A stretch of DNA of 64,000 nucleotides from an uncultured Eubacteriales bacterium. Its GTDB lineage: Bacteria > Bacillota > Clostridia > Oscillospirales > Acutalibacteraceae. The position numbers were made by a program, and so were the translations under genes. Positions 23,991 to 32,658 of the stretch are shown here, piece after piece. A model generated the notes under the pieces. It saw nothing but the letters and a program-made list of their open reading frames with translations, did no database searches and had not been told where the DNA came from. How positions within the stretch are numbered: position 1 is the first letter of the stretch; every line of letters starts with the position of its first letter. The DNA lies in the NCBI GenBank assembly GCA_902491475.1, contig CABUHY010000010.1, forward strand, positions 1 through 64,000. Direction: 5' to 3'.

Positions 23991-24019
23991 ATTTTAACAT
24001 AAATAAACCTGATTGTAAA
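23991..24019 (-). promoter_or_regulatory. Promoter of the trmN6-rsmI operon
   Basis: On the minus strand, TTTACA (24014-24019), 17 bp, TAAAAT (23991-23996). The expected start near 23984 is only about 2 nt before the ATG at 23982, and no Shine-Dalgarno sequence precedes that ATG. Confidence 0.6.
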
Positions 24020-24030
24020 TTATAAAAAAC

Positions 24031-24059
24031 TTGATAAACGCGCTTAACTGTGATAAAAT
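24031..24059 (+). promoter_or_regulatory. Promoter of the YebC-family gene
   Basis: TTGATA at 24031-24036, a 17-bp spacer ending in TGA (extended -10) and TAAAAT at 24054-24059. Divergent from the trmN6 promoter. Confidence 0.7.
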
Positions 24060-24092
24060 GTTTTGCGTAAATATATGTAAAGGGTGATTTTT

Positions 24093-24833
24093 GTGTCAGG
24101 ACACTCAAAATGGAGTACCATCAAACGAAAAAAAGAGAAAACAGATAACGCAAGAGCGAAAGTATTTACCAAAATCGGCAGAGAAATCGCAGTTGCGGTT
24201 AGAGAGGGAGGTCCCGACCCTGCGGGCAACTCCAAATTAAAGGATATTATCGCAAAGGCAAAGGCGGCAAATGTTCCCAACGACAATATCGACAGAATCA
24301 TTAAAAAGGCTGCCGGCGACGGCAATACCGATAATTTCGAGAGCATTACATACGAGGGCTACGGTCCGTCGGGAATTGCGGTTATTGTTGAGGCTCTTAC
24401 CGACAACAGAAACCGTACCGCAGGCGATGTCCGCCATTACTTTGACAAATTCGGCGGAAATATGGGTCAGTCGGGCTGCGTTTCGTTTATGTTCACACGC
24501 CAGGGCGTTATCATAATCGACAAAGAGGGCGTTGACGAAGACAAGCTTATGGAGGACGCTCTTGAAGCAGGTGCCGTTGACTTTATCACGGACGGCGAGG
24601 TCTTTGATGTTCGTACCGAACCCAACGATATGGGTGCAATAAGAGACGACCTTGAAGCCAAGGGCTATACCTTCCTGTCGGCTGAGGTCGAGTATGTACC
24701 GTCAACCTACACAAGGCTTGACAACCCCGACGACATCACAAATATGGGAAGAATGCTTGAAATGTTCGAGGACAACGACGACATTCAGGAGGTTTTCCAT
24801 AACTGGGAAAACGAGGACGATTACGAGGGCTGA
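24093..24833 (+). CDS. yebC: YebC/PmpR (TACO1) family protein
   Basis: A 246-residue cytosolic protein of the YebC family, long annotated as transcriptional regulators and more recently linked to translation of proline-rich stretches. The N-terminus MSGHSKWSTIKRKK is a hallmark, followed by KVFTKIGREI, PNDNIDRIIKKAAG, the YEGYGPSGIAVIVE core and NRNRTAGDVRH. The C-terminal domain ends VFHNWENEDDYE. GTG at 24093 is chosen: AAAGGGTGA precedes it at 24080-24088, and an earlier in-frame GTG lies within that site. Confidence 0.93.
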   Translation: MSGHSKWSTIKRKKEKTDNARAKVFTKIGREIAVAVREGGPDPAGNSKLKDIIAKAKAANVPNDNIDRIIKKAAGDGNTDNFESITYEGYGPSGIAVIVEALTDNRNRTAGDVRHYFDKFGGNMGQSGCVSFMFTRQGVIIIDKEGVDEDKLMEDALEAGAVDFITDGEVFDVRTEPNDMGAIRDDLEAKGYTFLSAEVEYVPSTYTRLDNPDDITNMGRMLEMFEDNDDIQEVFHNWENEDDYEG

Positions 24834-24863
24834 TTGTTCTCAAATTAAAATTTGACAAATTTT

Positions 24864-24905
24864 TCGGGCAACGGAGAGTATTATCTTTCCGTTGCCTTTT
24901 TCGTT
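24864..24905 (+). terminator. Intrinsic terminator after yebC
   Basis: GGCAACGGA (24867-24875) pairs with TCCGTTGCC (24888-24896), followed by TTTTTCGTTT. Confidence 0.88.
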
Positions 24906-24918
24906 TCCGTTTTGGCAA

Positions 24919-24947
24919 TTGACAGTTTCCGAAACGGCATATATACT
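24919..24947 (+). promoter_or_regulatory. Promoter of the SLH surface protein
   Basis: TTGACA at 24919-24924, a 17-bp spacer and TATACT at 24942-24947; the ATG at 24996 follows an AGGAGGGT site. Confidence 0.75.
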
Positions 24948-24995
24948 GAAATTGGGAAAATAAAATTTCCGATTTATAAAACAGGAGGGTAAGAT

Positions 24996-27776
24996 ATGAA
25001 AAAAAGCAAGAAAATTATATCAGTGGTTTTAACATTGCTGATGATTATTTCGGCTCTTCCGCTCTCGGCGGCAGCGGCATATAAACCGTCTGATGTCAAG
25101 AGCATAAAGGTTGAAGATTTCAGCATTGAGGAGGGAACGCACGGCTCTCTCGCACGCGATGTTCTCAGTGCGGATGAAGACGGCAATGCCACCTCTTACG
25201 GTCCGTGGTATTTCCTTTACGATCCCGTGCCGGAGTCGTACATTGTCGAATATAAGGATGGCAATACCGAGGTGATGAACGAAGCGGCTGTTAAGTCTTT
25301 GCTTTGGATCTCGGATGTTCAGCATGACGCCGCTCAAAGCTATGACAACCGTTGGTCTGTCGGCAACACCTATGATGTCAATTTAACGGTGGGTGAATTT
25401 TCGATAAGCTACAAGGTTACCGTTACCCAAAGCCGGATAAAGAGCTTAACGGTGGCGGACACAACCGTTGACGAGGACCTTGACGCAAAGCTTTATGTTA
25501 TATATGAAGAAGGCGGAGAAAGGTCATATTACAACTATATGCCTAATCCGCAAGTCACAATCACATACAGTGACAACACCGTATTTACCGGCAGCTTTGA
25601 AGAGTGTCGGGAACAGGAACCCGAGTTGAGTATGCAGCTTGAGCAGGATTTTGACGCTCCTTGGTCTGTCGGAAACACATATTCGTGTTCTGCTTCGCTC
25701 GGCGCTCAAATTGCAAGTTTTAACTGCACGGTTGTTAAGAGCAAAATAGCTTCAATTAAAGTCGGAAACATGACCCTTACTCCCGGTAAGGACGGCTATA
25801 CAACCACCGACCAGATATATGAAAACGGGCAGTGGGTAAAAACAGACCCGTACTTTGTATACACTGTTGAACCGAAGGTAACGCTTGTTTATACCGACGG
25901 CACCGAAGAAACCTTTGATTCGGTTTACAAGCTCGGCAATCTCGGCTATTACACGGATATTGACGGTGAGGAGCAGAGCTTCAAGCATCAATTACAGGAT
26001 GGCAATACATATAAATACACCCTTACCGTAGGTACAAAGAAGTGCACATTCGATGTTGCGATAGCAAAGGACCCGATAGCGGGAATTGAGGTCAAAGACA
26101 TTGATGTTATCGATGGCGTAAACGGTTATTACACCACAACATCAACATACGACCCGACCACAGGCGGCTATGTTCAGTCTCCCGAATTCTTTGCATATTA
26201 TGCCGAAGCGGAGAAAATGACTGTTAACTTCAGCGACGGTACATCGTTTACGGGTACACCTTACGAAATCGGCAAAAAGACAGGGCTCTATCCCGTTGTT
26301 GAGGTAAACCAGACCTACGACAACAGATGGTCGGTAGGTAACACATATACCGTTAAGGTTACACTCGGAACAAAGACCACAACTTATAATGTGCGTGTTG
26401 TTGAAAATCCGATTTCAAGCATTGAAATTGCCGATTTCAGCAATCCCGAGTATGTAAACGGCAGACACAGCAAATATTATTATGATGATGCAACAAGCTC
26501 ATGGATTGAGAAAGAAACCTTTGAATATTATGCTGAGCCCGATTCGATTAAGATAAATTATAAGGACGGGCATTCGGATACCGTTACTGTTGAAGAACTT
26601 TTCAGCGGCTATTTGGGAAGCATCAGCGGAAGCGTCGGTATATATGACACGGACACAAGAGCTTGGACTGCAGGCAACACCTATCCCGTAAAATTCAAAA
26701 TAGGCGATGTTTCAACCACATATAATGTTACAATCACAAGCCGCTCGGCAGAAAGCGCTGTTTGGGCTTACAATGATTGTGAAAACGGCATTGACCTTAT
26801 AGCTTACAGAGGTTCGGCTGCGGAAGTCACCGTTCCCGCAACCCTTGACGGCAAAAAGGTTGACGCGCTTGACGAAACCTTCTATGAAAACACAACTCTT
26901 AAAAAGGTTACCTTGCAGAACGGAATAGCTACCATAGCTCCGTATGCTTTCTACGGCTGTACTTCACTTGAAAGCGTTGTCATTCCCGACAGCGTGACTT
27001 CAATACAGTATTCGGCATTTATGGATTGTAAAAATCTTAAATCGGTTACGGTTCCTGCATCGGTTAAATCAATTACCGACTATGCTTTGGGCTTTACTGA
27101 AGACGAAAACAACGATAATATTAAGGTTGAAGGCTTCGTAATCTACGGCAAGAATAACACGGCTGCGGAGGCATATGCGAAGAAATGGGGCTTTGACTTT
27201 GTGTCAACAGGCAACACTCCCGCATTGACTTTCCCCGATGTTTCCGCAAACGAGTGGTATTATAATGCTGTTGCCTTTAATGTAAATATGGGCTATTTCC
27301 ACGGTTACGCTAACGGATATTTCGGCCCCGGCAACAATATTCAGAGACAGGATTTTGTAGTTGTTCTCTCAAAAATTGCTGGCGTTGACCTTTCCGATTA
27401 TGCGGGTCAGAACGGCGGATTTGCGGATGTACCGACCAACGATTATTATTCCGCTGCGGTAGCATGGGCTAAGGACAATCAAATCCTTTCGGGCTATGCG
27501 AACGGCAAGTTCGGTGTCGGCGACCCGATAACAAGGGAACAGGCTTGCCTCATTTTCTACAATTACTGCAACGGTGAGGTTTCGGGCGATGTTAATACAG
27601 TGCTCGCAGGCTATCCCGACGGCGGCAATGTAAGCGATTGGGCAAGAACGGCGGTTGCTTGGGCGGCAGAAAACCATGTTGTCGGCGGCAACGGTAAATT
27701 AAACCCCGCAGGCAATGCCAACAGAGCAGAAATGGCACAGATTATTATGAATATGTCGCTTAACGGCGTACTGTGA
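24996..27776 (+). CDS. SLH-domain surface protein with five internal repeats and a BspA-like LRR
   Basis: A secreted 926-residue cell-wall protein. A signal peptide (1-28, MKKSKK then a hydrophobic core ending AAAA) is followed by five divergent repeats of about 100-110 residues (about 36-146, 147-249, 250-358, 360-470 and 472-582). Each repeat begins IxSIxVxD and ends with a (D)xRWSVGNTY/TVxxG block. Residues about 585-740 form BspA-type LRR_5 repeats (TSLESVVIPDSVTSI). Three SLH domains (745-800, 806-860, 868-926) would bind secondary cell-wall polymer non-covalently. It has its own promoter and a strong terminator. The repeats may be immunoglobulin-like, but I do not recognise them. Confidence 0.88.
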   Translation: MKKSKKIISVVLTLLMIISALPLSAAAAYKPSDVKSIKVEDFSIEEGTHGSLARDVLSADEDGNATSYGPWYFLYDPVPESYIVEYKDGNTEVMNEAAVKSLLWISDVQHDAAQSYDNRWSVGNTYDVNLTVGEFSISYKVTVTQSRIKSLTVADTTVDEDLDAKLYVIYEEGGERSYYNYMPNPQVTITYSDNTVFTGSFEECREQEPELSMQLEQDFDAPWSVGNTYSCSASLGAQIASFNCTVVKSKIASIKVGNMTLTPGKDGYTTTDQIYENGQWVKTDPYFVYTVEPKVTLVYTDGTEETFDSVYKLGNLGYYTDIDGEEQSFKHQLQDGNTYKYTLTVGTKKCTFDVAIAKDPIAGIEVKDIDVIDGVNGYYTTTSTYDPTTGGYVQSPEFFAYYAEAEKMTVNFSDGTSFTGTPYEIGKKTGLYPVVEVNQTYDNRWSVGNTYTVKVTLGTKTTTYNVRVVENPISSIEIADFSNPEYVNGRHSKYYYDDATSSWIEKETFEYYAEPDSIKINYKDGHSDTVTVEELFSGYLGSISGSVGIYDTDTRAWTAGNTYPVKFKIGDVSTTYNVTITSRSAESAVWAYNDCENGIDLIAYRGSAAEVTVPATLDGKKVDALDETFYENTTLKKVTLQNGIATIAPYAFYGCTSLESVVIPDSVTSIQYSAFMDCKNLKSVTVPASVKSITDYALGFTEDENNDNIKVEGFVIYGKNNTAAEAYAKKWGFDFVSTGNTPALTFPDVSANEWYYNAVAFNVNMGYFHGYANGYFGPGNNIQRQDFVVVLSKIAGVDLSDYAGQNGGFADVPTNDYYSAAVAWAKDNQILSGYANGKFGVGDPITREQACLIFYNYCNGEVSGDVNTVLAGYPDGGNVSDWARTAVAWAAENHVVGGNGKLNPAGNANRAEMAQIIMNMSLNGVL

Positions 27777-27804
27777 TTTGTGACAAATTAAAATATTAAA
27801 CAAA

Positions 27805-27847
27805 CCCGCCCCGAACGGAAACTTTCCGTTCGGGGCGGGGAATTTTT
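27805..27847 (+). terminator. Very strong terminator after the SLH gene
   Basis: A 17-bp perfect inverted repeat: CCCGCCCCGAACGGAAA (27805-27821) and its complement (27823-27839), then AATTTTT. The repeat island follows immediately. Confidence 0.85.
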
Positions 27848-27855
27848 ATAGTTAG

Positions 27856-27947
27856 CCGTAGGGACAGCCCTTGCGGCTGTCCGCGGTGATATATATAATA
27901 AATTAGGACAGGGGCGAGCCCTGTCCCTGCGGTATGATATGAAATAT
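27856..27947. repeat. Two-hairpin repeat element, copy in island 1
   Basis: CGTAGGG opens a hairpin GGACAGCC/GGCTGTCC (27862-27869, 27875-27882). An AT-rich spacer and a second hairpin GGACAGGG/CCCTGTCC (27906-27913, 27919-27926) follow, then TATGATATGAAATAT (27933-27947). The outer parts are roughly inverted to each other. The copy at 42331-42419 has the same order with different stem sequences. The layout recalls MITE-like elements, but no named family was recognised. Confidence 0.6.
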
Positions 27948-27985
27948 TATTTTAATTGTATCAGTTAATTTGCAATAATTCTTTT

Positions 27986-28010
27986 CGGCGGGAGCAAGCC
28001 CCCGCCCTAC
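27986..28010 (-). repeat. 25-nt GC-rich palindromic repeat, exact inverted copy of 42243-42267
   Basis: The block reads CGGCGGGAGCAA, G, CCCCCGCCCTAC and forms a short GC stem (27987-27992 with 28001-28006). All 25 positions match the reverse complement of 42243-42267. A third copy at 42764-42850 is split by 63 nt. Confidence 0.8.
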
Positions 28011-28032
28011 GCAGTTCGTTATAATTTTTAAT

Positions 28033-28053
28033 CCGTGCGAAGCACCCACACCT
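28033..28053. repeat. 21-nt block shared with the second repeat island
   Basis: CCGTGCGAAGCACCCACACC plus one T is identical at 42710-42730, and similar TTCACT and CTCGCCCG text follows in both places. From here to 28125 the sequence continues as degenerate repeat debris with no gene. Confidence 0.7.
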
Positions 28054-28125
28054 CTTCACTTTTCACTATTACCTATTCCTCGCCCGCAGGGCGCCGCTTC
28101 TTGCTGTGCTTGATAAATACAAATT

Positions 28126-30156
28126 TTATTTATCCCTCAAAACCTGTCTTTTCGGGAACGACGGGTCATAGGTTACCGTGATTTCCTGCCTTATCTCGTT
28201 GCCGTCCTTTTTGCCGAGCGCCATGATTGTGTTTTCGCCCTTTTTAAGCCTTTTGTGCTTCCACAGATACATTCCCGAAAGCTTATTGTCGGCATTGAGC
28301 TTTGTGCCGAGGCTTTTGCCGTTGAGGTAAACGGTTACGCTGTCGGAATTTGAAAAGATTTTTATGTCATTTAATCTGTTACGGCGTCGGGTATAGCGGC
28401 TTTCGGCAATTTGAAGCATATGTATGTCGCTCCAATGCGCCTGATAGAGATAATATGCGTCCTTTTTTACCTTGCGGTCAAACGATACAAGTCCCTTGTC
28501 GTTCATACCGTGGCGGTCGCCCTCCATCCTGCCGTCCGAGCCGAAATCGAACAGATTCCATACAAAGGTACACCACAGCCAATCCCGCTTGTCAATGGAT
28601 TTCAAAAATTCCTCGTGGCTTACGGTCTGATACTTTTCGGGGTGCCATTCTCCGTTGTGTACAACCTTTTTCGGGTTTGCTTCCTGTTGACGGAAATTTG
28701 CTCCTGCGCCGTACTCGGAAATGCCGAGCGGACGGGAGGTTTTCATACTGTCGCAAAATCTGCCGAGTGCCTTGCGGCTCATTCCGTACCAGCCCGGATA
28801 TACATTCCAGCAGATTAAATCGCTCTCCCACGCATATGCCTTTTTCTGATTTGTCGCCTGCGTGGTGTATCTGTACGGGTCAAGCTCTTTTGCAAAGGCG
28901 TGGAGCTCTTTTGTAAACGGAACCATAATGTCGCTGTATTCCATAAGCACTTCGTTCTGTATGCCCCAGCAGAAGATAGACGCACGGTTGAAATTTTGCT
29001 TTATCAGCTCTTTTAACTGAAGCTTTGTGCAGTCGAAAAACGCTTTGCGGTCGCTGTCGGGATTTTCATATGTTCCGTCGCCGCCGATAAGCTCCACAAA
29101 CGGAATTTCAGCCCAGACAAGTATGCCCGAACGGTCGCAAAGACGGTAAAAATATTCCGCCTGCGGATAATGTGCAAGCCTTACAGCCGTTGCGCCGAGT
29201 TCATAGAGAATTTTGAAATCCTCGTCGTGCTCCGCCTTTGTAAGCGCATTTCCTATGTTTTCTCTGTCCTGATGGCGGCTGACACCTCTGAGAGGATACG
29301 GCTTGCCGTTTAAGAAAAAGCCTTTGTTTATGTCAATGTTGAAAAATCTCAGACCGATTTCGTCTTGAATTTTATCAAGCTCCGTGCCGTTTTCGGAAAC
29401 CGTCAGCGATACATTATAAAGGTACGGGTCCTTTCTGCCGTTCCAAAGGTGCGGAGAAGTAATTTCAAATTCAAATGATATGTCCGTCTTGCCGTTTGCG
29501 GGGAGTTTAACATCGGCTTGCTTGCACGCGGTTCCGATAACTGCGGACACAGTAACCGTTTTCGGCTCGCCGTATGTGTTCTCAATGGTTGAAGGGATAA
29601 CGCATACCGCCTTTTCGTGTGAGACCTCAGGGGTTTTGATTTCCATACCCCGTGTGGCGTTTGTCACAATGTCAAAGCCGATTTTGTTTTTCTTTATAAG
29701 CTCAACATCACGGTAAAGTCCGCCGTAAAATGTGAAATCGGCTTGCAGGGGAGCAAGCTCCGGAACCTTTGAGTTGTTTACACGGACGGCGATAAGATTG
29801 TCGGAGCCTTTGTGAATGTAATCGGTAATTTCAAAGCAAAAAGCTGTGTAGCCGCCCTTGTGAAGTCCGACGCATTGAGAGTTTACATATACCTCGCACT
29901 GCGTGTTTGCCCCCTGAAAGCGGAGAAATACCCGTCCTTTCATATCGGCTTCGTCAAAAGCGAGCCTTGTGCGGTACCAGCCGTCTCCGCGGTAATAATC
30001 GGTTACCTTTGTGTTGCCGTTGTTGTCACAGCCGTCCTGACCGTCAATGCCGTTCCAGGTGTGCGGAACGGTAACCGCTTTAAATATGCTCTCATCGGTG
30101 TTCTCGGAAAAGCCGTCCTCAAGAGAGCCCTTGTAAAAAATCCAATCACTTATCAT
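28126..30156 (-). CDS. Glycoside hydrolase family 2 enzyme (beta-galactosidase/glucuronidase type)
   Basis: A 676-residue GH2 enzyme, probably cytosolic because no signal peptide is seen. An N-terminal jelly-roll sugar-binding domain (about 15-160, with DGWYRTRL and GGYTAFCFEITDY) precedes an immunoglobulin-like domain (about 165-270) and a TIM barrel from about 275 (GFFLNGKPYPLRGVSRHQD). The predicted acid/base is Glu402 in WGIQNEV and the nucleophile Glu481 in GISEYGAG. A C-terminal domain (about 570-676) carries a further beta-sandwich. The start at 30156 has an AGGAGGA site. It is distal in the GH13-ybaK group, but a terminator lies between ybaK and it. Substrate specificity within GH2 is uncertain. 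Confidence 0.88.
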   Translation of the reverse strand: MISDWIFYKGSLEDGFSENTDESIFKAVTVPHTWNGIDGQDGCDNNGNTKVTDYYRGDGWYRTRLAFDEADMKGRVFLRFQGANTQCEVYVNSQCVGLHKGGYTAFCFEITDYIHKGSDNLIAVRVNNSKVPELAPLQADFTFYGGLYRDVELIKKNKIGFDIVTNATRGMEIKTPEVSHEKAVCVIPSTIENTYGEPKTVTVSAVIGTACKQADVKLPANGKTDISFEFEITSPHLWNGRKDPYLYNVSLTVSENGTELDKIQDEIGLRFFNIDINKGFFLNGKPYPLRGVSRHQDRENIGNALTKAEHDEDFKILYELGATAVRLAHYPQAEYFYRLCDRSGILVWAEIPFVELIGGDGTYENPDSDRKAFFDCTKLQLKELIKQNFNRASIFCWGIQNEVLMEYSDIMVPFTKELHAFAKELDPYRYTTQATNQKKAYAWESDLICWNVYPGWYGMSRKALGRFCDSMKTSRPLGISEYGAGANFRQQEANPKKVVHNGEWHPEKYQTVSHEEFLKSIDKRDWLWCTFVWNLFDFGSDGRMEGDRHGMNDKGLVSFDRKVKKDAYYLYQAHWSDIHMLQIAESRYTRRRNRLNDIKIFSNSDSVTVYLNGKSLGTKLNADNKLSGMYLWKHKRLKKGENTIMALGKKDGNEIRQEITVTYDPSFPKRQVLRDK

Positions 30157-30168
30157 GCTTTCCTCCTG

Positions 30169-30201
30169 AAACAAAAGGCGCTCGGTGAAATGCCGAACGC
30201 C
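30169..30201 (-). terminator. Intrinsic terminator in the leader of the GH2 gene
   Basis: On the minus strand, GGCGTTCGG pairs with CCGAGCGCC (plus 30193-30201 and 30177-30185) with one G-U pair, followed by TTTTGTTT. It ends immediately before the GH2 ribosome binding site. It may simply end ybaK or may act as an attenuator. Confidence 0.65.
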
Positions 30202-30217
30202 CAATCGGTTCTTTTGA

Positions 30218-30706
30218 TTATTTTGAGGTAACCTCTGCGTATTTTGCGTGAGTGAGCCGTAAAAGCTCCGACGGGGAGAGTTCGACCTGCGTGCCGATTT
30301 TTCCGCCGCTTACGGTAACGGTTTCTTTATCCTCGGCAGAGGCGTCAAGCACGGTCACAAACTGTTTTTTCATCCCTACGGGACTGCAACCGCCTCTGAT
30401 ATACCCCGTTATTTTGTTGATGTCCTTTACATGTATCATCTCGACCGATTTTTCGCCGACCGCCGCCGCACAGAGCTTTAAGTCAAGCTCCTTTTCAACG
30501 GGAATTACAAACACATAAAAGTTTTTTGACTTTCCCTGCAAAACAAGGGTCTTGAACACTCTTTCGGGGTCCTGTGAGAGCATTTTCGCAACGCTTACGC
30601 CGTCAACGGCAACGCCCTCCTCGTGCTCGTAAAAATGCGGAATATAGTCAACCTTTTCCTTGTCGAGAATACGCATTACATTTGTTTTAATCTCTTTTTT
30701 ACTCAT
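30218..30706 (-). CDS. ybaK: YbaK-family aminoacyl-tRNA deacylase
   Basis: A cytosolic 162-residue trans-editing enzyme of the YbaK/EbsC group that hydrolyses mischarged Cys-tRNA(Pro). It has the family blocks EHEEGVAVDGVSVAKML, FKTLVLQGKSKNFYVFVIPVEKELDLKLCA with the conserved lysine region, GYIRGGCSPVGMKKQFVTVLD and a GGKIGTQVELSPSELL end. The start at 30706 lies inside the last codons of the GH13 gene (8-bp overlap), which points to translational coupling. Coupling of a tRNA-editing gene to a glucosidase is a context oddity, probably without functional meaning. Confidence 0.9.
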   Translation of the reverse strand: MSKKEIKTNVMRILDKEKVDYIPHFYEHEEGVAVDGVSVAKMLSQDPERVFKTLVLQGKSKNFYVFVIPVEKELDLKLCAAAVGEKSVEMIHVKDINKITGYIRGGCSPVGMKKQFVTVLDASAEDKETVTVSGGKIGTQVELSPSELLRLTHAKYAEVTSK

Positions 30707-32369
30707 AAAGATATACTCTTGCCTCATACGGACGCAGTGCACATACGCCTCGTTTTGATTCGGGATTTTCGTAGTTGCAGAGGATTATTTTACCCTTTGT
30801 CAAATCGAAATCCTCGGGTGCGTGGAAGGTGAAGGTTTCGTCCGAGAACGAGCAGACAACAAGCGCACGCTTACCCTCGTAATTGCGCTCATAGCAGTAG
30901 ATTACATCGCTGTCGGGGAAATGCTCCTTATAGTCGCCGTAAATGATAATCTTGTTTTCTTTTCTGACCTTTAAGAGTTTGCGGTAGAAGTTGAGGATTG
31001 AGTTGGGATCCTTTTCCTCGTTTTCTACATTTATCTCCTTGTAATTCGGGTTTACGCCGAACCACGGCTCTGCGGTCGAGAAGCCTGCATATTCGCTTGA
31101 ATCCCACTGAACGGGGGTGCGGGCGTTTTCACGGCTCGTCTTGTTGGCAATGTCAAGATAACGCTTGCCCTTTATGCCGAATTTTGCGAAAAGCTTTTGA
31201 TTGTTAAATGTAACAACATCCTTGAACTGATTTATATCGTCAAGATGGTTGTTGAGCATACCGATTTCCTGACCCTGATAGATAAACGGTGTGCCCGACT
31301 GCATAAAGCAGGCAGTCGCAAGCATTGTACCGCTCTCTCTTCTGAACTTTTCGTTGCCGTAGCGGCTGATTATCCTCGGGTGGTCATGGTTTTCAAGATA
31401 AAGTGCGTTCCACGCTACGCCGTAAAGGTCCTTTTGCCAGTGGGTAAAGGCTTTTTTGAGCTTACGCAGGCTGAAAGGAGTTGCTATTGTGTCGGTCATA
31501 AAGCAGTCCGCCTGCATATGGTCGAAGCCTATCATCATATCAAGCTCGGGGTCGTCGCCCGCTGTAAACTCGATACAGTCCTTGGAGTTTGACATCGGAG
31601 ACTCGCCGACAACAAAGCAGTCGTACTTGTCAATGACATCGTGGCGGAACTCCTTTAAGTATTCATGAATGTGCGGACCTTTTTTGTAGTGCTCGATTCC
31701 CGTCGCAATCGGAAGCGGGAAGCCGTTGGGTAAGCCCTCTTTCTTTGAAATGAAAGTGATAACATCCTCACGGAAGCCGTCAACGCCCATATCGAGCCAA
31801 AATCTCATAATGGATTTTACCTCTTCACGGACCTTGGGATTATCCATGTTAAGGTCGGGCTGTTTTTTCGCAAAAACATGGAGGTAGTATTCGTCGATTT
31901 CGGGCACATACTCCCACGCTCCGCCCTCAAAGGTCGAAAGCCAGTTGTTGGGCGGCTTCTTGCCGTTCTTGCCCTTGCCTTTTCTCCAGAAATAGTAGTC
32001 GTGATAAGGATTGTCCTTACCCTTTTTGCTCTCCTTGAACCACTCGTGCTCGTCGGAGGTGTGATTTACAACAAGGTCCATTATGACTTTAAGACCTCTC
32101 TTGTGGGCCTCGTCGAGAACTTTTTTGAACATCTCAAGTCCGCCGTATTCCTCGGCAATGTCCTTGTAGTCGGAAATGTCATAGCCGTAGTCCGCAAGCG
32201 GGGAGGGGTATATGGGCGAAAACCAGATAGCGTCAACGCCGAGGCTCTTTATGTAGTCGAGCTTTTCAAGCACGCCGTAAAGGTCGCCTATGCCGTCGCC
32301 GTTACCGTCCTTGAAGCTTCTGCACCAAATCTGGTAAACCGCCATTTCTTTGTACCAACTGTTGTCCAT
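30699..32369 (-). CDS. GH13 alpha-glucosidase / oligo-1,6-glucosidase
   Basis: Cytosolic 556-residue glycosidase of the GH13 oligo-1,6-glucosidase/alpha-glucosidase group, acting on short alpha-glucans such as isomaltose or maltose. Visible regions are VYQIWCRSFKDGNGDGIGDL at the N-terminus, DLVVNHTSDEHEWF (region I), GFREDVI with the nucleophile Asp202 (region II), VVGES with the acid/base Glu256 and ENHDHPR with Asp329 (region IV). The usual C-terminal beta domain is present. The start at 32369 follows AGGATGTGA, and an upstream in-frame codon falls in the promoter. It leads the group with ybaK and GH2; no transporter genes are adjacent. Confidence 0.92.
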   Translation of the reverse strand: MDNSWYKEMAVYQIWCRSFKDGNGDGIGDLYGVLEKLDYIKSLGVDAIWFSPIYPSPLADYGYDISDYKDIAEEYGGLEMFKKVLDEAHKRGLKVIMDLVVNHTSDEHEWFKESKKGKDNPYHDYYFWRKGKGKNGKKPPNNWLSTFEGGAWEYVPEIDEYYLHVFAKKQPDLNMDNPKVREEVKSIMRFWLDMGVDGFREDVITFISKKEGLPNGFPLPIATGIEHYKKGPHIHEYLKEFRHDVIDKYDCFVVGESPMSNSKDCIEFTAGDDPELDMMIGFDHMQADCFMTDTIATPFSLRKLKKAFTHWQKDLYGVAWNALYLENHDHPRIISRYGNEKFRRESGTMLATACFMQSGTPFIYQGQEIGMLNNHLDDINQFKDVVTFNNQKLFAKFGIKGKRYLDIANKTSRENARTPVQWDSSEYAGFSTAEPWFGVNPNYKEINVENEEKDPNSILNFYRKLLKVRKENKIIIYGDYKEHFPDSDVIYCYERNYEGKRALVVCSFSDETFTFHAPEDFDLTKGKIILCNYENPESKRGVCALRPYEARVYLYE

Positions 32370-32418
32370 AAAATCACATCCTGAATAAAAGATATTTTTA
32401 TATGTATAAGCTGATTTT

Positions 32419-32447
32419 ATTTTAGCACACGGTTCATTAGAATACAA
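32419..32447 (-). promoter_or_regulatory. Promoter of the GH13-ybaK group
   Basis: On the minus strand, TTGTAT (32442-32447), 17 bp ending in TGC, and TAAAAT (32419-32424). No LacI-type palindrome or catabolite (cre) site was found nearby. Confidence 0.5.
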
Positions 32448-32565
32448 TCAAAAAAGTGAATAATAATTGAACAATAAAATAACAACCTGTAAAGAAAATT
32501 GACAAAAGTATAAAAATAAACAAATTATCATTAAATTTTTTGAGTTTAATTATGTGAAATTCCAC

Positions 32566-32593
32566 TTGCTTTTAGCGCAATTTGTAATATAAT
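32566..32593 (+). promoter_or_regulatory. Promoter of the V-type ATPase operon
   Basis: TTGCTT at 32566-32571, a 16-bp spacer and TATAAT at 32588-32593. The leader contains an inverted repeat CGGTTA/TAACCG (32613-32618, 32627-32632). The rest of 32448-32565 is AT-rich with no ORF; another TTGACA at 32499 lacks a good -10. Confidence 0.6.
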
Positions 32594-32658
32594 ATACCAT
32601 AATAAAGGTATGCGGTTACTACCGTCTAACCGAACAAGGAAAGGCAGTGAGATTTTTA

